A model generated the notes under the pieces. That model was not told where the DNA came from. It did no database searches and saw only the letters and a program-made list of their open reading frames with translations. Both the position numbers and the translations under genes were made by a program. This document shows, one piece after another, positions 15,519 through 23,169 of a DNA stretch of 24,824 nucleotides. Numbering within the stretch: position 1 is the stretch's first letter; each line of letters starts with the position of its first letter. The stretch is from CAZOHN01 sp964579325 (GTDB taxonomy: Bacteria > Pseudomonadota > Alphaproteobacteria > Rhodobacterales > Rhodobacteraceae), in assembly GCA_964579325.1 (NCBI GenBank), contig CAZOHN010000035.1, positions 1 to 24,824 of the forward strand, given 5' to 3'.

Positions 15519-16550
15519 ATGACCAGACCACGCCTTCCGGCCCTCGCGTTTGCCCTTGCGACCGTAGCGGCCGTGCCCGCCGTCGCCCAGGGTGACCTCG
15601 CGCTCTACAACTGGGGCGACTACATCAACCCCGACGTCCTGACCAAGTTCACCGAGGAGACCGGCATCGCTGTCACCCTCGACACCTATTCCTCGAACGA
15701 GGAAATGCTGGCCAAGATCCAGGCGGGTGCCACCGGATATGACCTCGTGTTCCCTTCGGTCCACATGCAGGACATCATGGTCAAGCTCGGGCTCCTGGAG
15801 AAGACCGGGATCAACGCCCACCCCGACTTTGGGCGGATCGACCCGGCCTTCCTCCGGTCGCAGGAGGATCCGGCAAGCGAATACTGCCTTCCCTACGCCT
15901 GGGGCACTGTGGGCATCTTCTACAACGAGGACGTCACCGGCCCGGTCGCTGGCTGGGCCGACTTCTTCGCGATCCCGGAGAAGACCGGCGGCAAGATCAG
16001 CCTTCTCGACGACATGCGCGAGGTCATGGCGATCGGGCTGATGATGAACGGCAAGTCGGTCAACTCGACCGAGGCCGCCGACATCCAGGCTGCTACGGAC
16101 TATGTCCTGAGCCACAAGGCCAAGGTGACGGCCTTCACCTACGAGAGCATGCCGCTTCTCACCTCGGGCGACCTTGCGGCGGCGCATTTCTTCGTGGGCG
16201 GGAACGTGTTCTTCACCGAGACGCCGAACATCAAGTACGTGATCCCGGCCGAGGGTGCCACGATGTATCAGGAGAACGTCTGTGTCCTCGCCAGCGCGCC
16301 GAACAAGGACAACGCGACGAAGTTCCTCGAGTTCTACTTGCGCCCCGAGATCGCCGCGCTGAACGTGGCCCAGCAGTTCAACGGCACGCCGAACATTCCG
16401 GCCAACGACCTCACGCCCGATTTCATCAAGTCGAACCCGAACATCAACGTGCCGCCCGAGACGATGGCGCGGCTCCAGATCTTCGAGGATCTCGGCACCG
16501 CTCTCCGGGCCTATGATCGGGCCTGGAACACCATCCGCACGGCGCAATGA
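15519..16550 (+). CDS. Polyamine-type (PotD/PotF-like) ABC substrate-binding protein
   Basis: This encodes a 343-residue periplasmic binding protein. The signal peptide ends near AVAQ (residue 24). The PotD/PotF fold is shown by LYNWGDYINPDVL (29-41), ATGYDLVFPSVHM (71-83) and LLDDMREVMAIGLMMNG (162-178), where Glu168 matches a conserved amine-contacting Glu. Other positions that form the polyamine box in PotD look changed: the WNGS region reads FFVGGNVFF, and the Trp-Met-Asp region reads MYQEN (249-253). This suggests a cationic or amino ligand other than spermidine. The ATG at 15519 has AGGGAAG five bases upstream. It is the first gene of the operon, followed by a stable hairpin and then the ATPase. 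The ligand is unknown; the linked peptidase hints at an amide- or peptide-containing compound. Confidence 0.9.
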   Translation: MTRPRLPALAFALATVAAVPAVAQGDLALYNWGDYINPDVLTKFTEETGIAVTLDTYSSNEEMLAKIQAGATGYDLVFPSVHMQDIMVKLGLLEKTGINAHPDFGRIDPAFLRSQEDPASEYCLPYAWGTVGIFYNEDVTGPVAGWADFFAIPEKTGGKISLLDDMREVMAIGLMMNGKSVNSTEAADIQAATDYVLSHKAKVTAFTYESMPLLTSGDLAAAHFFVGGNVFFTETPNIKYVIPAEGATMYQENVCVLASAPNKDNATKFLEFYLRPEIAALNVAQQFNGTPNIPANDLTPDFIKSNPNINVPPETMARLQIFEDLGTALRAYDRAWNTIRTAQ

Positions 16551-16557
16551 CGAGGGC

Positions 16558-16579
16558 GGCGGCCCGGTAACGGGCCGCC
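16558..16579 (+). promoter_or_regulatory. Intercistronic hairpin with GNRA loop after the binding-protein gene
   Basis: GGCGGCCCG (16558-16566) and CGGGCCGCC (16571-16579) form a perfect 9-bp stem closed by GTAA, a GNRA-type tetraloop, starting 8 bases after the binding-protein stop. No T-tract follows. Such hairpins usually protect the upstream message from 3' decay or partly attenuate, giving excess binding protein over membrane components. Confidence 0.6.
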
Positions 16580-16599
16580 TGCGGCCCCGGGGGCAGCGA

Positions 16600-17676
16600 A
16601 TGGACGGACTTCTGCAGATCCGCGGAGCACGGCGTGTGTTCGCGACGCCCGAGGGCGGGCAGGTGCTTGCGCTCGATGGGGTCGACCTCGACGTGGGCGC
16701 CAACGAGTTCGTCACGCTGCTCGGGCCTTCTGGGTGCGGCAAGACCACACTTCTGCGCGCGGTCAGCGGGTTCGAGGATCTTGACGGGGGCTCGATCCAC
16801 CTCGACGGGCAGGACCTCGCCCGCTTGCCGCCGTTCAAACGACCCGTGAACACCGTTTTCCAGAGCTACGCGCTCTTCGGTCACATGACCGTGGCCCGGA
16901 ATGTTGGCTACGCGCTGGAAGTGAAGGGCGTGGCACGCGCCGAACGCGACCGGGCGGTGGGCGAAGCGCTGGAGAAGGTCGGCCTCGCGGGCTTCGGAGG
17001 CCGCCGCCCGTCGCAACTATCGGGCGGCCAGCGCCAGCGCGTGGCACTCGCCCGCGCGATCATCGGCAAGCCGCGGCTGCTGCTCCTCGACGAGCCGCTT
17101 TCCGCGCTCGACCGCAACCTCCGCCAGCAGATGCAGATCGAACTCAAGGCGCTCCAGAACGGCCTGGGTATCGCCTTCGTCTTCGTCACCCACGACCAGG
17201 AAGAGGCGCTGACGATGTCCGACCGGATCGTCGTGATGCGCTCGGGTCGTATCGAGCAGACCGGCACCCCGCGCGAGATCTTCCGCCGCCCGCGCACCCG
17301 CTTCGTCGCCGAGTTCATCGGCGAGACGAACCTCTTCGAGACAGTGGTGGACCGGGTGGAAAACGGCGAGGCACTGCTGCGAACTGCCGAGGGGCTGGCG
17401 CTGCGGGTTGCCGCCGCCGGACATGTGCCCGGCGGCCGCGCCATGGTCGTCCTCCGGCCCGCGGATTTCCACCTGACGGACGGCGACGGGATCGCCGGTG
17501 TCGTCCAGCGGTCCGTGTACCTCGGGCAGGATCTGCACCTGCTCGTCCAGCCCGAGGCCGGTGGTCCCGGCATCCGCGTGACGGTACGCGACGGCGGGGC
17601 GGCCCCGGACGTCGGCGCGACCGTGCGGCTCGGCCATGATCCGGCGACGGCGCATGTCCTGGAGGACGCGCCATGA
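16600..17676 (+). CDS. Polyamine-type ABC transporter ATPase (PotA/PotG-like)
   Basis: This encodes a 358-residue ATPase. Walker A is GPSGCGKTT (42-50), the Q-loop Gln is at 88, the signature LSGGQ is at 140-144, Walker B LLLLDEP is at 160-166, and the switch His is at 198 (VTHDQEEA). The C-terminal part from about residue 240 is a TOBE-type regulatory domain, as in PotA and other spermidine/iron/molybdate-type importers. The start ATG at 16600 is preceded by a purine-rich GGGGGCAG. The stop overlaps the first permease start by 4 bases (ATGA). It drives uptake of the ligand captured by the upstream binding protein. Confidence 0.94.
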   Translation: MDGLLQIRGARRVFATPEGGQVLALDGVDLDVGANEFVTLLGPSGCGKTTLLRAVSGFEDLDGGSIHLDGQDLARLPPFKRPVNTVFQSYALFGHMTVARNVGYALEVKGVARAERDRAVGEALEKVGLAGFGGRRPSQLSGGQRQRVALARAIIGKPRLLLLDEPLSALDRNLRQQMQIELKALQNGLGIAFVFVTHDQEEALTMSDRIVVMRSGRIEQTGTPREIFRRPRTRFVAEFIGETNLFETVVDRVENGEALLRTAEGLALRVAAAGHVPGGRAMVVLRPADFHLTDGDGIAGVVQRSVYLGQDLHLLVQPEAGGPGIRVTVRDGGAAPDVGATVRLGHDPATAHVLEDAP

Positions 17677-18551
17677 GCCGCCGCCGTGACCGGGCTGTGC
17701 TGGCGATCCTGCTCGCGCCGGTGACACTCTACCTCGGCGTCTTCTTCCTGCTGCCGCTCCTCACCATCGCACTCTATTCGTTCCTGACGCCGGGCCTCTA
17801 CGGCGGCGTCGAATGGGCGTTCTACCACTGGAACTACGGTCGCATCTTCGGCTGGGCCGATGGGGTCATGGAGGTCTTCGAGCCGGTCTACCTGATGATC
17901 CTCGGCCGTTCCCTCGGCTTCGCCGCCCTGACTGTGCTGATCTGCCTCGTCATCTGCTACCCGGTCGCCTTCTGGGTCAGCCGCCTGCCGGAACGCTGGC
18001 GACTCTTGTTCCTCTTTCTCATCACGCTGCCGTTCTTCTCCAGCCTGATCGTCCGGCTCTATGCCTGGCTCCTGATCTTGCGGCCGTCGGGCCTTCTCAG
18101 CGAGGGGCTGATGGCGCTCGGCCTGCGGTCGCAGCCGCTGGAGATCCTGTTCACACCAACGGCTGTGGTGCTGGGGATGGTCTATGTGATGATCCCGTTC
18201 ATGTTCCTGCCGCTCTACGCCTCGATCGACACGCTCGACCGGGCGCAGGTGGAGGCTTCGCTCGACCTCGGCGCGAACCGGGTGCAGACCTTCGTGAAGG
18301 TCGTGCTTCCGCAGACCGTTCCCGGCATCGCGGGCGGCGCGGTGATCGTATTCATCCCCTCGGTCGGCAACTTCATCGTCCCCGATGTGCTAGGCGGCGC
18401 AAAGGGCCTCATGGTGGGTAACCTCGTCGAACAGCAGTTCCTCTCGGCGCGGAACTGGCCCTTCGGCTCGGCGCTCTCGATGATCATCATGGCGGTCGTT
18501 CTGGTGGTGCTTCTCACCTTCATCACACGGCTGCGCGGGCGTGGGGCCTGA
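17673..18551 (+). CDS. Polyamine-type ABC permease (PotB/PotH-like)
   Basis: This encodes a 292-residue inner-membrane permease with about six hydrophobic helices; the first spans roughly residues 8-32 (ILLAPVTLYLGVFFLLPLLT). The EAA loop that docks onto the ATPase is the segment AQVEASLDLGANRVQTFVKV followed by VLPQTVPGI. Length and the N-terminal long periplasmic loop match PotB/PotH. The start overlaps the ATPase stop by 4 bases, and the next permease begins 3 bases after its stop, so the genes are tightly coupled. Confidence 0.93.
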   Translation: MSRRRDRAVLAILLAPVTLYLGVFFLLPLLTIALYSFLTPGLYGGVEWAFYHWNYGRIFGWADGVMEVFEPVYLMILGRSLGFAALTVLICLVICYPVAFWVSRLPERWRLLFLFLITLPFFSSLIVRLYAWLLILRPSGLLSEGLMALGLRSQPLEILFTPTAVVLGMVYVMIPFMFLPLYASIDTLDRAQVEASLDLGANRVQTFVKVVLPQTVPGIAGGAVIVFIPSVGNFIVPDVLGGAKGLMVGNLVEQQFLSARNWPFGSALSMIIMAVVLVVLLTFITRLRGRGA

Positions 18552-18554
18552 CGC

Positions 18555-19394
18555 ATGCGGAACCCCTTCGGCTGGCTCGCACTCACCCTCTTCTCGCTTC
18601 TCTTCTTCGCGTTCATCTACGCGCCGCTCTTCGTCATCGTCGGCTATTCGTTCAATGCCAACCCGGTGAACATGATGATCTGGGACGGCTTCACGCTGGA
18701 CTGGTATCGCGGCCTCTTCGGGTTGCGCGACCGGGTGGACGACGTGGCGAACCGCGCGCTCTATGTCGAAAGCACCGACCAGCTTCTGGCCGCGCTGAAG
18801 AACTCGCTGATCGTGGCGGCCTTCACCACGACGATCTCGACGGTCATCGGCACGGCGACCGCCATTGCCCTCGCCCGCTACCGCTTCCGCCTCAAGGGCT
18901 TCTACAATGGCTTCCTGATGATGCCGATGATGATGCCCGACATCGTTCTCGGCATCGGGCTTCTGATCTTCTTCGTGACGGTGGGCATGAACCTGTCGCT
19001 CGTGACCATCATCATCGGTCACTGCACCTTCCTGACCTCCTATGTCTTCATCATCGTGCAGGCCCGGATTGCCGGTCTCGACCCCGCGCTCGAAGAGGCC
19101 TCGGCCGACCTTGGCGCCTCGGAGTGGGTGACGCTGCGCAAGGTGCTGCTGCCGCAACTCGCTCCGGGCATCATGGGCGGCGCGCTCCTTGCCTTCGTGA
19201 TCTCGATGGACGACCTCGTGATCACCTACTTCATCGCCGGCACCGGTTCGACCACGCTGCCGGTATTCATCTTCGGGATGATCCGGCGTGGCGTGAAGCC
19301 CGAGATCAACGCGATCGCGACGCTGATCATCCTCGCATCCATCCTGATCGCCGCCCTGGGGCTCTGGCTCCGCAGCCGGAGGCCCGACCGTTGA
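18555..19394 (+). CDS. Polyamine-type ABC permease (PotC/PotI-like)
   Basis: This encodes a 279-residue inner-membrane permease, partner of the preceding PotB-like protein. Hydrophobic helices begin near residue 8. The EAA loop contains LDPALEEASADLGASEWVTL followed by RKVLLPQLAPGI. The pattern SMDDLVITYFIAGTGSTTLP near the C-terminus is typical of PotC/PotI. It starts 3 bases after the previous gene, and its own stop codon is embedded in the TTG start of the peptidase gene (TTGA overlap). Confidence 0.93.
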   Translation: MRNPFGWLALTLFSLLFFAFIYAPLFVIVGYSFNANPVNMMIWDGFTLDWYRGLFGLRDRVDDVANRALYVESTDQLLAALKNSLIVAAFTTTISTVIGTATAIALARYRFRLKGFYNGFLMMPMMMPDIVLGIGLLIFFVTVGMNLSLVTIIIGHCTFLTSYVFIIVQARIAGLDPALEEASADLGASEWVTLRKVLLPQLAPGIMGGALLAFVISMDDLVITYFIAGTGSTTLPVFIFGMIRRGVKPEINAIATLIILASILIAALGLWLRSRRPDR

Positions 19395-20461
19395 CGAAAC
19401 CTCGCGCCCGTGACCTCGGACTGCCCTTTCCGGGCACGCCCGGCCCCCTGAACGCGATCACCGACGTGCCCGGCGTTGCGGTGGGCTTCTGCACGCTGAC
19501 CGATCCCGCCCGGCGAATGCGGACCGGCGTCACCGCCATCCTGCCCCGACCGGACCGCGGCACGCCGCAACCGGTCTGGGCGGGCCAGTTCACGCTCAAC
19601 GGCAACGGGGAGATGACCGGCACGCACTGGATCAATGACGCGGGCTACTTCGTCGGCCCGGTCTGCATCACCAATACCCACGGGGTAGGGGCCGTGCACC
19701 ACGGCGCGACCCGCTGGATGATCGACCGCTACGCCGACTACTTCCACACCGAACACGCCTGGGCCATGCCCGTGGTGGCCGAGACCTACGATGGGGTCCT
19801 GAACGACATCAACGCGCTGCACGTCACGCCCGACCACGCCGTCGCGGCGCTCGACGCCGCCGCCACCGGCCCGGTTGCCGAAGGCTCGGTCGGTGGCGGC
19901 AACGGGATGATCGCATACGAGTTCAAGGGCGGCACCGGCACTGCATCACGGCAGGTGGTGATCGGTGGAATGGCCTACACGGTCGGCACTCTCGTGCAGG
20001 CCAATCACGGCCTCCGGCCCTGGCTTCGTGTCCTGGGCGTCCCGGTGGGAGAGCGGATGACCGAGGGCAGGTTCCGCGACCGCGAGCAAGGCTCGATCAT
20101 CGTGATCCTCGCCACCGATGCGCCGCTGGGTGCGCTTTCGCTGCGCCACGTCGCCCGCCGCGCCGCCCTCGGCATCGGCCGGGGCGGGACACCGGGGGGA
20201 AACAACTCGGGTGACATCTTCCTCGCCTTCTCGGTGGCCCACCCCGGTCCGATGCCGCAGGCGGCCGGGCCGCGGTCGAGCCGCGAGGAGGTGAACGGCG
20301 AGCATCTCGACCCGCTCTATCTCGCCGCCGTCGAGGCGGTCGAAGAAGCCGTGGTGAATGCCCTGGTGGCGGGTGAGACTGTCGAGACGGTCAAGCCCGC
20401 GGGGCACCTCGTGCGCGCCATCGACACGAGGGCCCTGGTCGCCCTGTTCGGTCGTTACTGA
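19391..20461 (+). CDS. P1-family (DmpA/BapA-type) aminopeptidase, TTG start
   Basis: This encodes 356 residues of the self-processing N-terminal-nucleophile peptidase family S58 (L-aminopeptidase/D-esterase DmpA, beta-aminopeptidase BapA). The N-terminus RARDLGLPFPGTPGPLNAI plus TDVPGVAVG is typical, as are NDAGYFVGPVCITNTHGVG and EGSVGGGNGM. The nucleophile Ser273 sits in GGNNSGDIFLAFS; autocleavage between Asn272 and Ser273 would yield alpha and beta chains. The start must be TTG 19391, which overlaps the permease stop by 4 bases with GGAGG 8 bases upstream; no ATG precedes the conserved N-terminus. No signal peptide is seen, so it acts in the cytoplasm, probably hydrolysing an imported N-terminal amide, D-amino or beta-amino compound. 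It is the last gene of the operon, ending 10 bases from the convergent repressor gene. Confidence 0.9.
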   Translation: MTKPRARDLGLPFPGTPGPLNAITDVPGVAVGFCTLTDPARRMRTGVTAILPRPDRGTPQPVWAGQFTLNGNGEMTGTHWINDAGYFVGPVCITNTHGVGAVHHGATRWMIDRYADYFHTEHAWAMPVVAETYDGVLNDINALHVTPDHAVAALDAAATGPVAEGSVGGGNGMIAYEFKGGTGTASRQVVIGGMAYTVGTLVQANHGLRPWLRVLGVPVGERMTEGRFRDREQGSIIVILATDAPLGALSLRHVARRAALGIGRGGTPGGNNSGDIFLAFSVAHPGPMPQAAGPRSSREEVNGEHLDPLYLAAVEAVEEAVVNALVAGETVETVKPAGHLVRAIDTRALVALFGRY

Positions 20462-20471
20462 AGCGCGCCGG

Positions 20472-21521
20472 TCAGCCCGACACGACTGCCTCGGGCACTT
20501 CGAGCCCCTGGGACACCGCGCACCCGGTGCGTTTGTCGATTGCCGCGATCACTGCCTTTGCGAGGAAGTCGCCGGCGCGGCTCACGGTTTCGCGCACGAC
20601 GAGCGAGTCCCGGCGTAACCTGCTGAGAAGCGGCGTTGCCTCCTTGCCCACCACATCGATGTCGCGCCCGATGACGAGGCCTGCCTGCTCGGCGGCCGCC
20701 ATCGCGGCGAGGGCCGACATCGTCGATCCGCAGACGATGCCGTCAGGTCTCGGCAGGCGCGACAGACGCTCAAGGACCGCCGCCTCGACAGCGGTGGAGG
20801 CCGCGTCCGATGTGACCGCCGTCGTCAGTTCGCAGGATGCGCCGTGTTCGGCGGCGGCCTCCACGAAGCCGGTCGTCATGTGTCGGGCGTAGGTCTGCGC
20901 CCGGGGTGGCGGGACCAGCAGAAGGCGGCGGCGTCCGCGGTCGACTAGCGCCTTCACCGCGATCCGGGCGAAGGCCTCGTTGTCGAAATCGAAATAGGGA
21001 TGCTCGATCCCCATCTCGGTGCGCCCGTGCGTGGCGAAGGGAAACCCGCGCTCGGCCATGTAGCGGATGCGCGGGTCCTCGGGCGTGGTCTGGTTCAGGA
21101 TGATGCCATCCGCACTTTCGGTCTCGACGATGTAGCGGACCGGGTCCATCGGGTCCTGGTCGGGGAAGTAAGGCATGACGATCATGTGGTAGGCCGTGCC
21201 GCGCAGCGCGTTCGCGATCGAGTAGAGGAGTTGCGCTGTATGGTTCATGACGTCCGGTTCGGCTGCAAGGACCAGCGCGATCACGTTGGTCTTTCCGGTG
21301 CGCAGGCGGACCCCGGCGCGGTTCGGACGGTAGCCGAGCCGCTTTGCCGCCTCGCGCACGCGCCGCTTCGTCGCCTCGCCGATGTCGGGTGCATCCTTCA
21401 GCGCGCGGCTCACGGTGGCCACGGCGAGGCCGGTTTCCGCGGCGAGCGTCTTCAGGGTAGGGCGCTCGTGCTCCGAATCGGGCGTCGGACCGGAAGTGAT
21501 GCCCTGGACGCCGTCGATCAC
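20472..21521 (-). CDS. LacI-family transcriptional repressor, probably of the sugar ABC operon
   Basis: This encodes 349 residues. The HTH is at about 21-67 (PTLKTLAAETGLAVATVSRA), followed by the hinge RPNRAGVRLRTGKT with the minor-groove Leu at about 73; the hinge Ala usually two turns earlier is Gly70, a mild deviation. The periplasmic-binding-protein-like effector domain continues to the end (DGIILNQTTPEDPRI, DGIVCGSTMSALAAMAAAEQ, DIDVVGKEA). The GTG at 21521 was chosen because AGGGAGG (21533-21527) is 5 bases upstream; a more distant GTG (21581) has no such site. It diverges from the sugar transporter operon, whose promoter holds two CpG-centred pseudopalindromes of LacI type, so direct repression and sugar-triggered release are likely. 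Confidence 0.92.
   Translation of the reverse strand: MIDGVQGITSGPTPDSEHERPTLKTLAAETGLAVATVSRALKDAPDIGEATKRRVREAAKRLGYRPNRAGVRLRTGKTNVIALVLAAEPDVMNHTAQLLYSIANALRGTAYHMIVMPYFPDQDPMDPVRYIVETESADGIILNQTTPEDPRIRYMAERGFPFATHGRTEMGIEHPYFDFDNEAFARIAVKALVDRGRRRLLLVPPPRAQTYARHMTTGFVEAAAEHGASCELTTAVTSDAASTAVEAAVLERLSRLPRPDGIVCGSTMSALAAMAAAEQAGLVIGRDIDVVGKEATPLLSRLRRDSLVVRETVSRAGDFLAKAVIAAIDKRTGCAVSQGLEVPEAVVSG
20475..20496. terminator. Candidate hairpin between convergent peptidase and repressor genes
   Basis: GCCCGA (20475-20480) and TCGGGC (20491-20496) form a 6-bp stem with a 10-base loop, starting 14 bases after the peptidase stop and lying within the 3' end of the repressor gene. There is no T-tract, so the terminator role is tentative. 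Confidence 0.22.
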
Positions 21522-21673
21522 ATCTTCCTCCCTGGCGAACGACTCGGCTGACGTCTGCGGCCGGATGATTCGGTCCCGCACCGCATCGCCGCAGGTGCGA
21601 AGGAACTGGTTTCACAGGCGTATGCAAGTGCCTGTGTTTCGGGTCTTGCCATGTGCTCTCCGCGCTGCGGCAT
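21518..21673 (-). CDS. Possible 51-residue upstream ORF coupled to the LacI-family gene
   Basis: An ATG at 21673 has AGGGAG 8 bases upstream, and the frame runs 51 codons to a TGA that overlaps the repressor GTG start as GTGA. That geometry is typical of translational coupling and could make this a leader ORF. Against it, third-codon GC is well below that of neighbouring genes, the peptide (Arg/Ser-rich, starting MPQRGEHMARPETQ) resembles no family, and it spans a perfect inverted repeat. It is reported as possible, not established. Confidence 0.22.
   Translation of the reverse strand: MPQRGEHMARPETQALAYACETSSFAPAAMRCGTESSGRRRQPSRSPGRKM
21613..21636. promoter_or_regulatory. Perfect inverted repeat upstream of the LacI-family gene
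   Basis: CACAGGC (21613-21619) and GCCTGTG (21630-21636) are separated by 10 bases, 92 bases before the repressor GTG. With 17 bp between half-site centres it could be an operator of another regulator or an mRNA hairpin in the repressor leader. It does not resemble the AT-rich operators near the sugar operon. Confidence 0.35.
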
Positions 21674-21768
21674 GATGGGTGCTCCCTGCGTTCCGAAGCA
21701 GGCGTCGGGCGTCGAAACAGGGCCGAGTCTTCACCCGCCGCACTGGTGCCTACAAGCAAAAACTTTCC

Positions 21769-21796
21769 TTGATCGACAATTCTAAAACGATATAGA
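21769..21796 (+). promoter_or_regulatory. Candidate promoter of the sugar ABC operon
   Basis: TTGATC (21769-21774) and TATAGA (21791-21796) are spaced 16 bases apart. The -10 lies inside the first operator candidate, and the second operator lies just downstream of the expected transcription start, a standard arrangement for repression. Confidence 0.45.
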
Positions 21797-21816
21797 TCAG
21801 TCCTATAACGATATAG
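21782..21816. promoter_or_regulatory. Two tandem LacI-type operator candidates, 21 bp apart
   Basis: CTAAAACGATATAG (21782-21795) and CTATAACGATATAG (21803-21816) differ at one base. Each is a pseudopalindrome centred on CpG, the usual symmetry centre of LacI-family operators; the second is symmetric at 12 of 14 positions. Centre-to-centre spacing is 21 bp, two helical turns, so two dimers would sit on the same DNA face. They cover the -10 and the likely start region of the sugar operon. Confidence 0.65.
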
Positions 21817-21833
21817 AAACCGGGAGGAGACCC

Positions 21834-23069
21834 ATGAAGTTCCTGAAGCTGGCCGCGGCCTTCGCCGCGTCGACGTCGCTGCCGACGCTTGCAGCAGCGA
21901 CCGAACTGGAAGTCACGCACTGGTGGACCTCGGGCGGTGAAGCGGCAGCGGTAGCCGAGTTCGCCAAGGCCTTCGACGCGACGGGCAACAAGTGGATCGA
22001 TGGGGCCATCGCCGGGTCGGGCGGCACGGCGCGGCCCATCATGATCAGCCGCATCACTGGTGGCGACCCGATGGGCGCAACCCAGTTCAATCACGGACGC
22101 CAGGCCGAGGAGCTGGTCGAGGCCGGGCTCATGCAGGACCTGACGGCGGTCGCCGAAGCCGAAGGCTGGCGCGACATCATCAATCCGCCCTCGCTGCTCG
22201 ATAGCTGCACGCTCGACGGCAAGATCTACTGCGCGCCGATCAACATCCACTCGTGGCAATGGCTCTGGGTGAGCCACAAGGCGTTCGAGGACGCCGGCGT
22301 GGCGGTCCCGACGAACTGGGACGAATTCGCCGCCGCCGCCCCGGCACTTCAGGCTGCCGGAAAGATCCCGCTCGCGATGGGCAACCAGCCCTGGCAGTCC
22401 TCCGGCGCGTTCCAGGTGCTCGCGATCGCGCTTGCCGGCACCGACAGCTGGAAGAAGGTCTACATCGACCATGACGCCGAAGTCGCGGCTGGTCCCGATT
22501 TTGCCCGGGTCTTTCAGGCAGCGGCCGACGCGCGCAAGTTCCGCGAGGGTTCGAACGTGCAGGATTGGAACCAGGCCACCAACCTCGTGATCACCGGCCA
22601 GGCCGGAGCGCAGATCATGGGTGACTGGGCGCAGGGCGAATTCGCGGTCGCCGGCCAGGTAGCCGGACAGGACTACTCCTGTCTGCCGGGCCTCGGCATG
22701 AACGAGATCATCTCGACCGGCGGCGATGCCTTCTACTTCCCCAAGTCGGACGATCCGGCGATCACCGAGGCACAGATGGCTCTCGCTTCGGTCCTTGTCG
22801 CGCCCGATACCCAGGTCGCGTTCAATCTCAAGAAGGGTTCGCTGCCGATCCGCGGCGACATCGACCTCTCTGCCGCCAACGACTGCATGCAGAAGGGCCT
22901 CAAGATTCTGGCGACGGGCAACATCCTGCCCGATCCGAACCAGACGCTCTCGCCGGACTCGCAAGGCCAGATCGAGGACCTGATGACAGAGTTCTGGGCG
23001 ACCGGCAGCCCGATGACCGCCGAAGACGCACAGGCGCGCTTCGCCGACATCATCTCGCGCGCCGACTGA
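21834..23069 (+). CDS. CUT1-type sugar ABC substrate-binding protein
   Basis: This encodes a 411-residue periplasmic binding protein. The signal peptide MKFLKLAAAFAASTSLPTLA ends near residue 21. The mature start LEVTHWWTSGGEAAAVAEF is typical of glucose/mannose-type CUT1 binding proteins (GtsA-like), as are KIYCAPINIHSWQWLW and MGDWAQGEF. Cys residues at CTLDGKIYC and again in YSCLPG and NDCMQK could form disulfides in the periplasm. A strong ribosome-binding site GGGAGGAG lies 4 bases before the ATG. It is the first gene of the LacI-controlled operon and is followed by a stem-loop cluster before the permease. Glucose or a related hexose/disaccharide is the best guess for the ligand; the sequence alone does not decide it. 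Confidence 0.92.
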   Translation: MKFLKLAAAFAASTSLPTLAAATELEVTHWWTSGGEAAAVAEFAKAFDATGNKWIDGAIAGSGGTARPIMISRITGGDPMGATQFNHGRQAEELVEAGLMQDLTAVAEAEGWRDIINPPSLLDSCTLDGKIYCAPINIHSWQWLWVSHKAFEDAGVAVPTNWDEFAAAAPALQAAGKIPLAMGNQPWQSSGAFQVLAIALAGTDSWKKVYIDHDAEVAAGPDFARVFQAAADARKFREGSNVQDWNQATNLVITGQAGAQIMGDWAQGEFAVAGQVAGQDYSCLPGLGMNEIISTGGDAFYFPKSDDPAITEAQMALASVLVAPDTQVAFNLKKGSLPIRGDIDLSAANDCMQKGLKILATGNILPDPNQTLSPDSQGQIEDLMTEFWATGSPMTAEDAQARFADIISRAD

Positions 23070-23122
23070 CCGCTGCGAGACAGCGGGGCTGGCGGAAGCG
23101 CCGGCCCCGTCCTGTCCGGGGC
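23070..23122 (+). promoter_or_regulatory. Overlapping hairpins after the sugar-binding-protein gene
   Basis: Three stems follow the stop: CCGCTG/CAGCGG (23070-23075, 23081-23086); a 10-bp stem GGGGCTGGCG/CGCCGGCCCC with one G-U pair (23085-23094, 23099-23108); and GCCCCG/CGGGGC (23104-23109, 23117-23122). Neighbouring stems share bases, so they are partly exclusive. There is no T-tract. The strong middle stem probably protects the binding-protein message. Confidence 0.6.
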
Positions 23123-23169
23123 GACCATGTCGCCGGACCTGATGGAACGACACGAGGGAGGCGGAGCCG

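Larger units (their letters stand above)
21522..21833. other. Divergent 312-base regulatory spacer between repressor and sugar ABC operon
   Basis: The gap carries, from left to right: a possible short leader ORF on the minus strand, a perfect 7-bp inverted repeat at 21613-21636, a GC-rich stretch with nothing clear, then an AT-rich plus-strand promoter with two LacI-type operator candidates and a strong ribosome-binding site GGGAGGAG before the binding-protein ATG at 21834. Confidence 0.7.

Noticed and set aside
16558..16579. Rho-independent terminator after the polyamine-type binding protein
   Set aside because: The stem is strong but there is no T-tract and the operon clearly continues with the ATPase 21 bases later.
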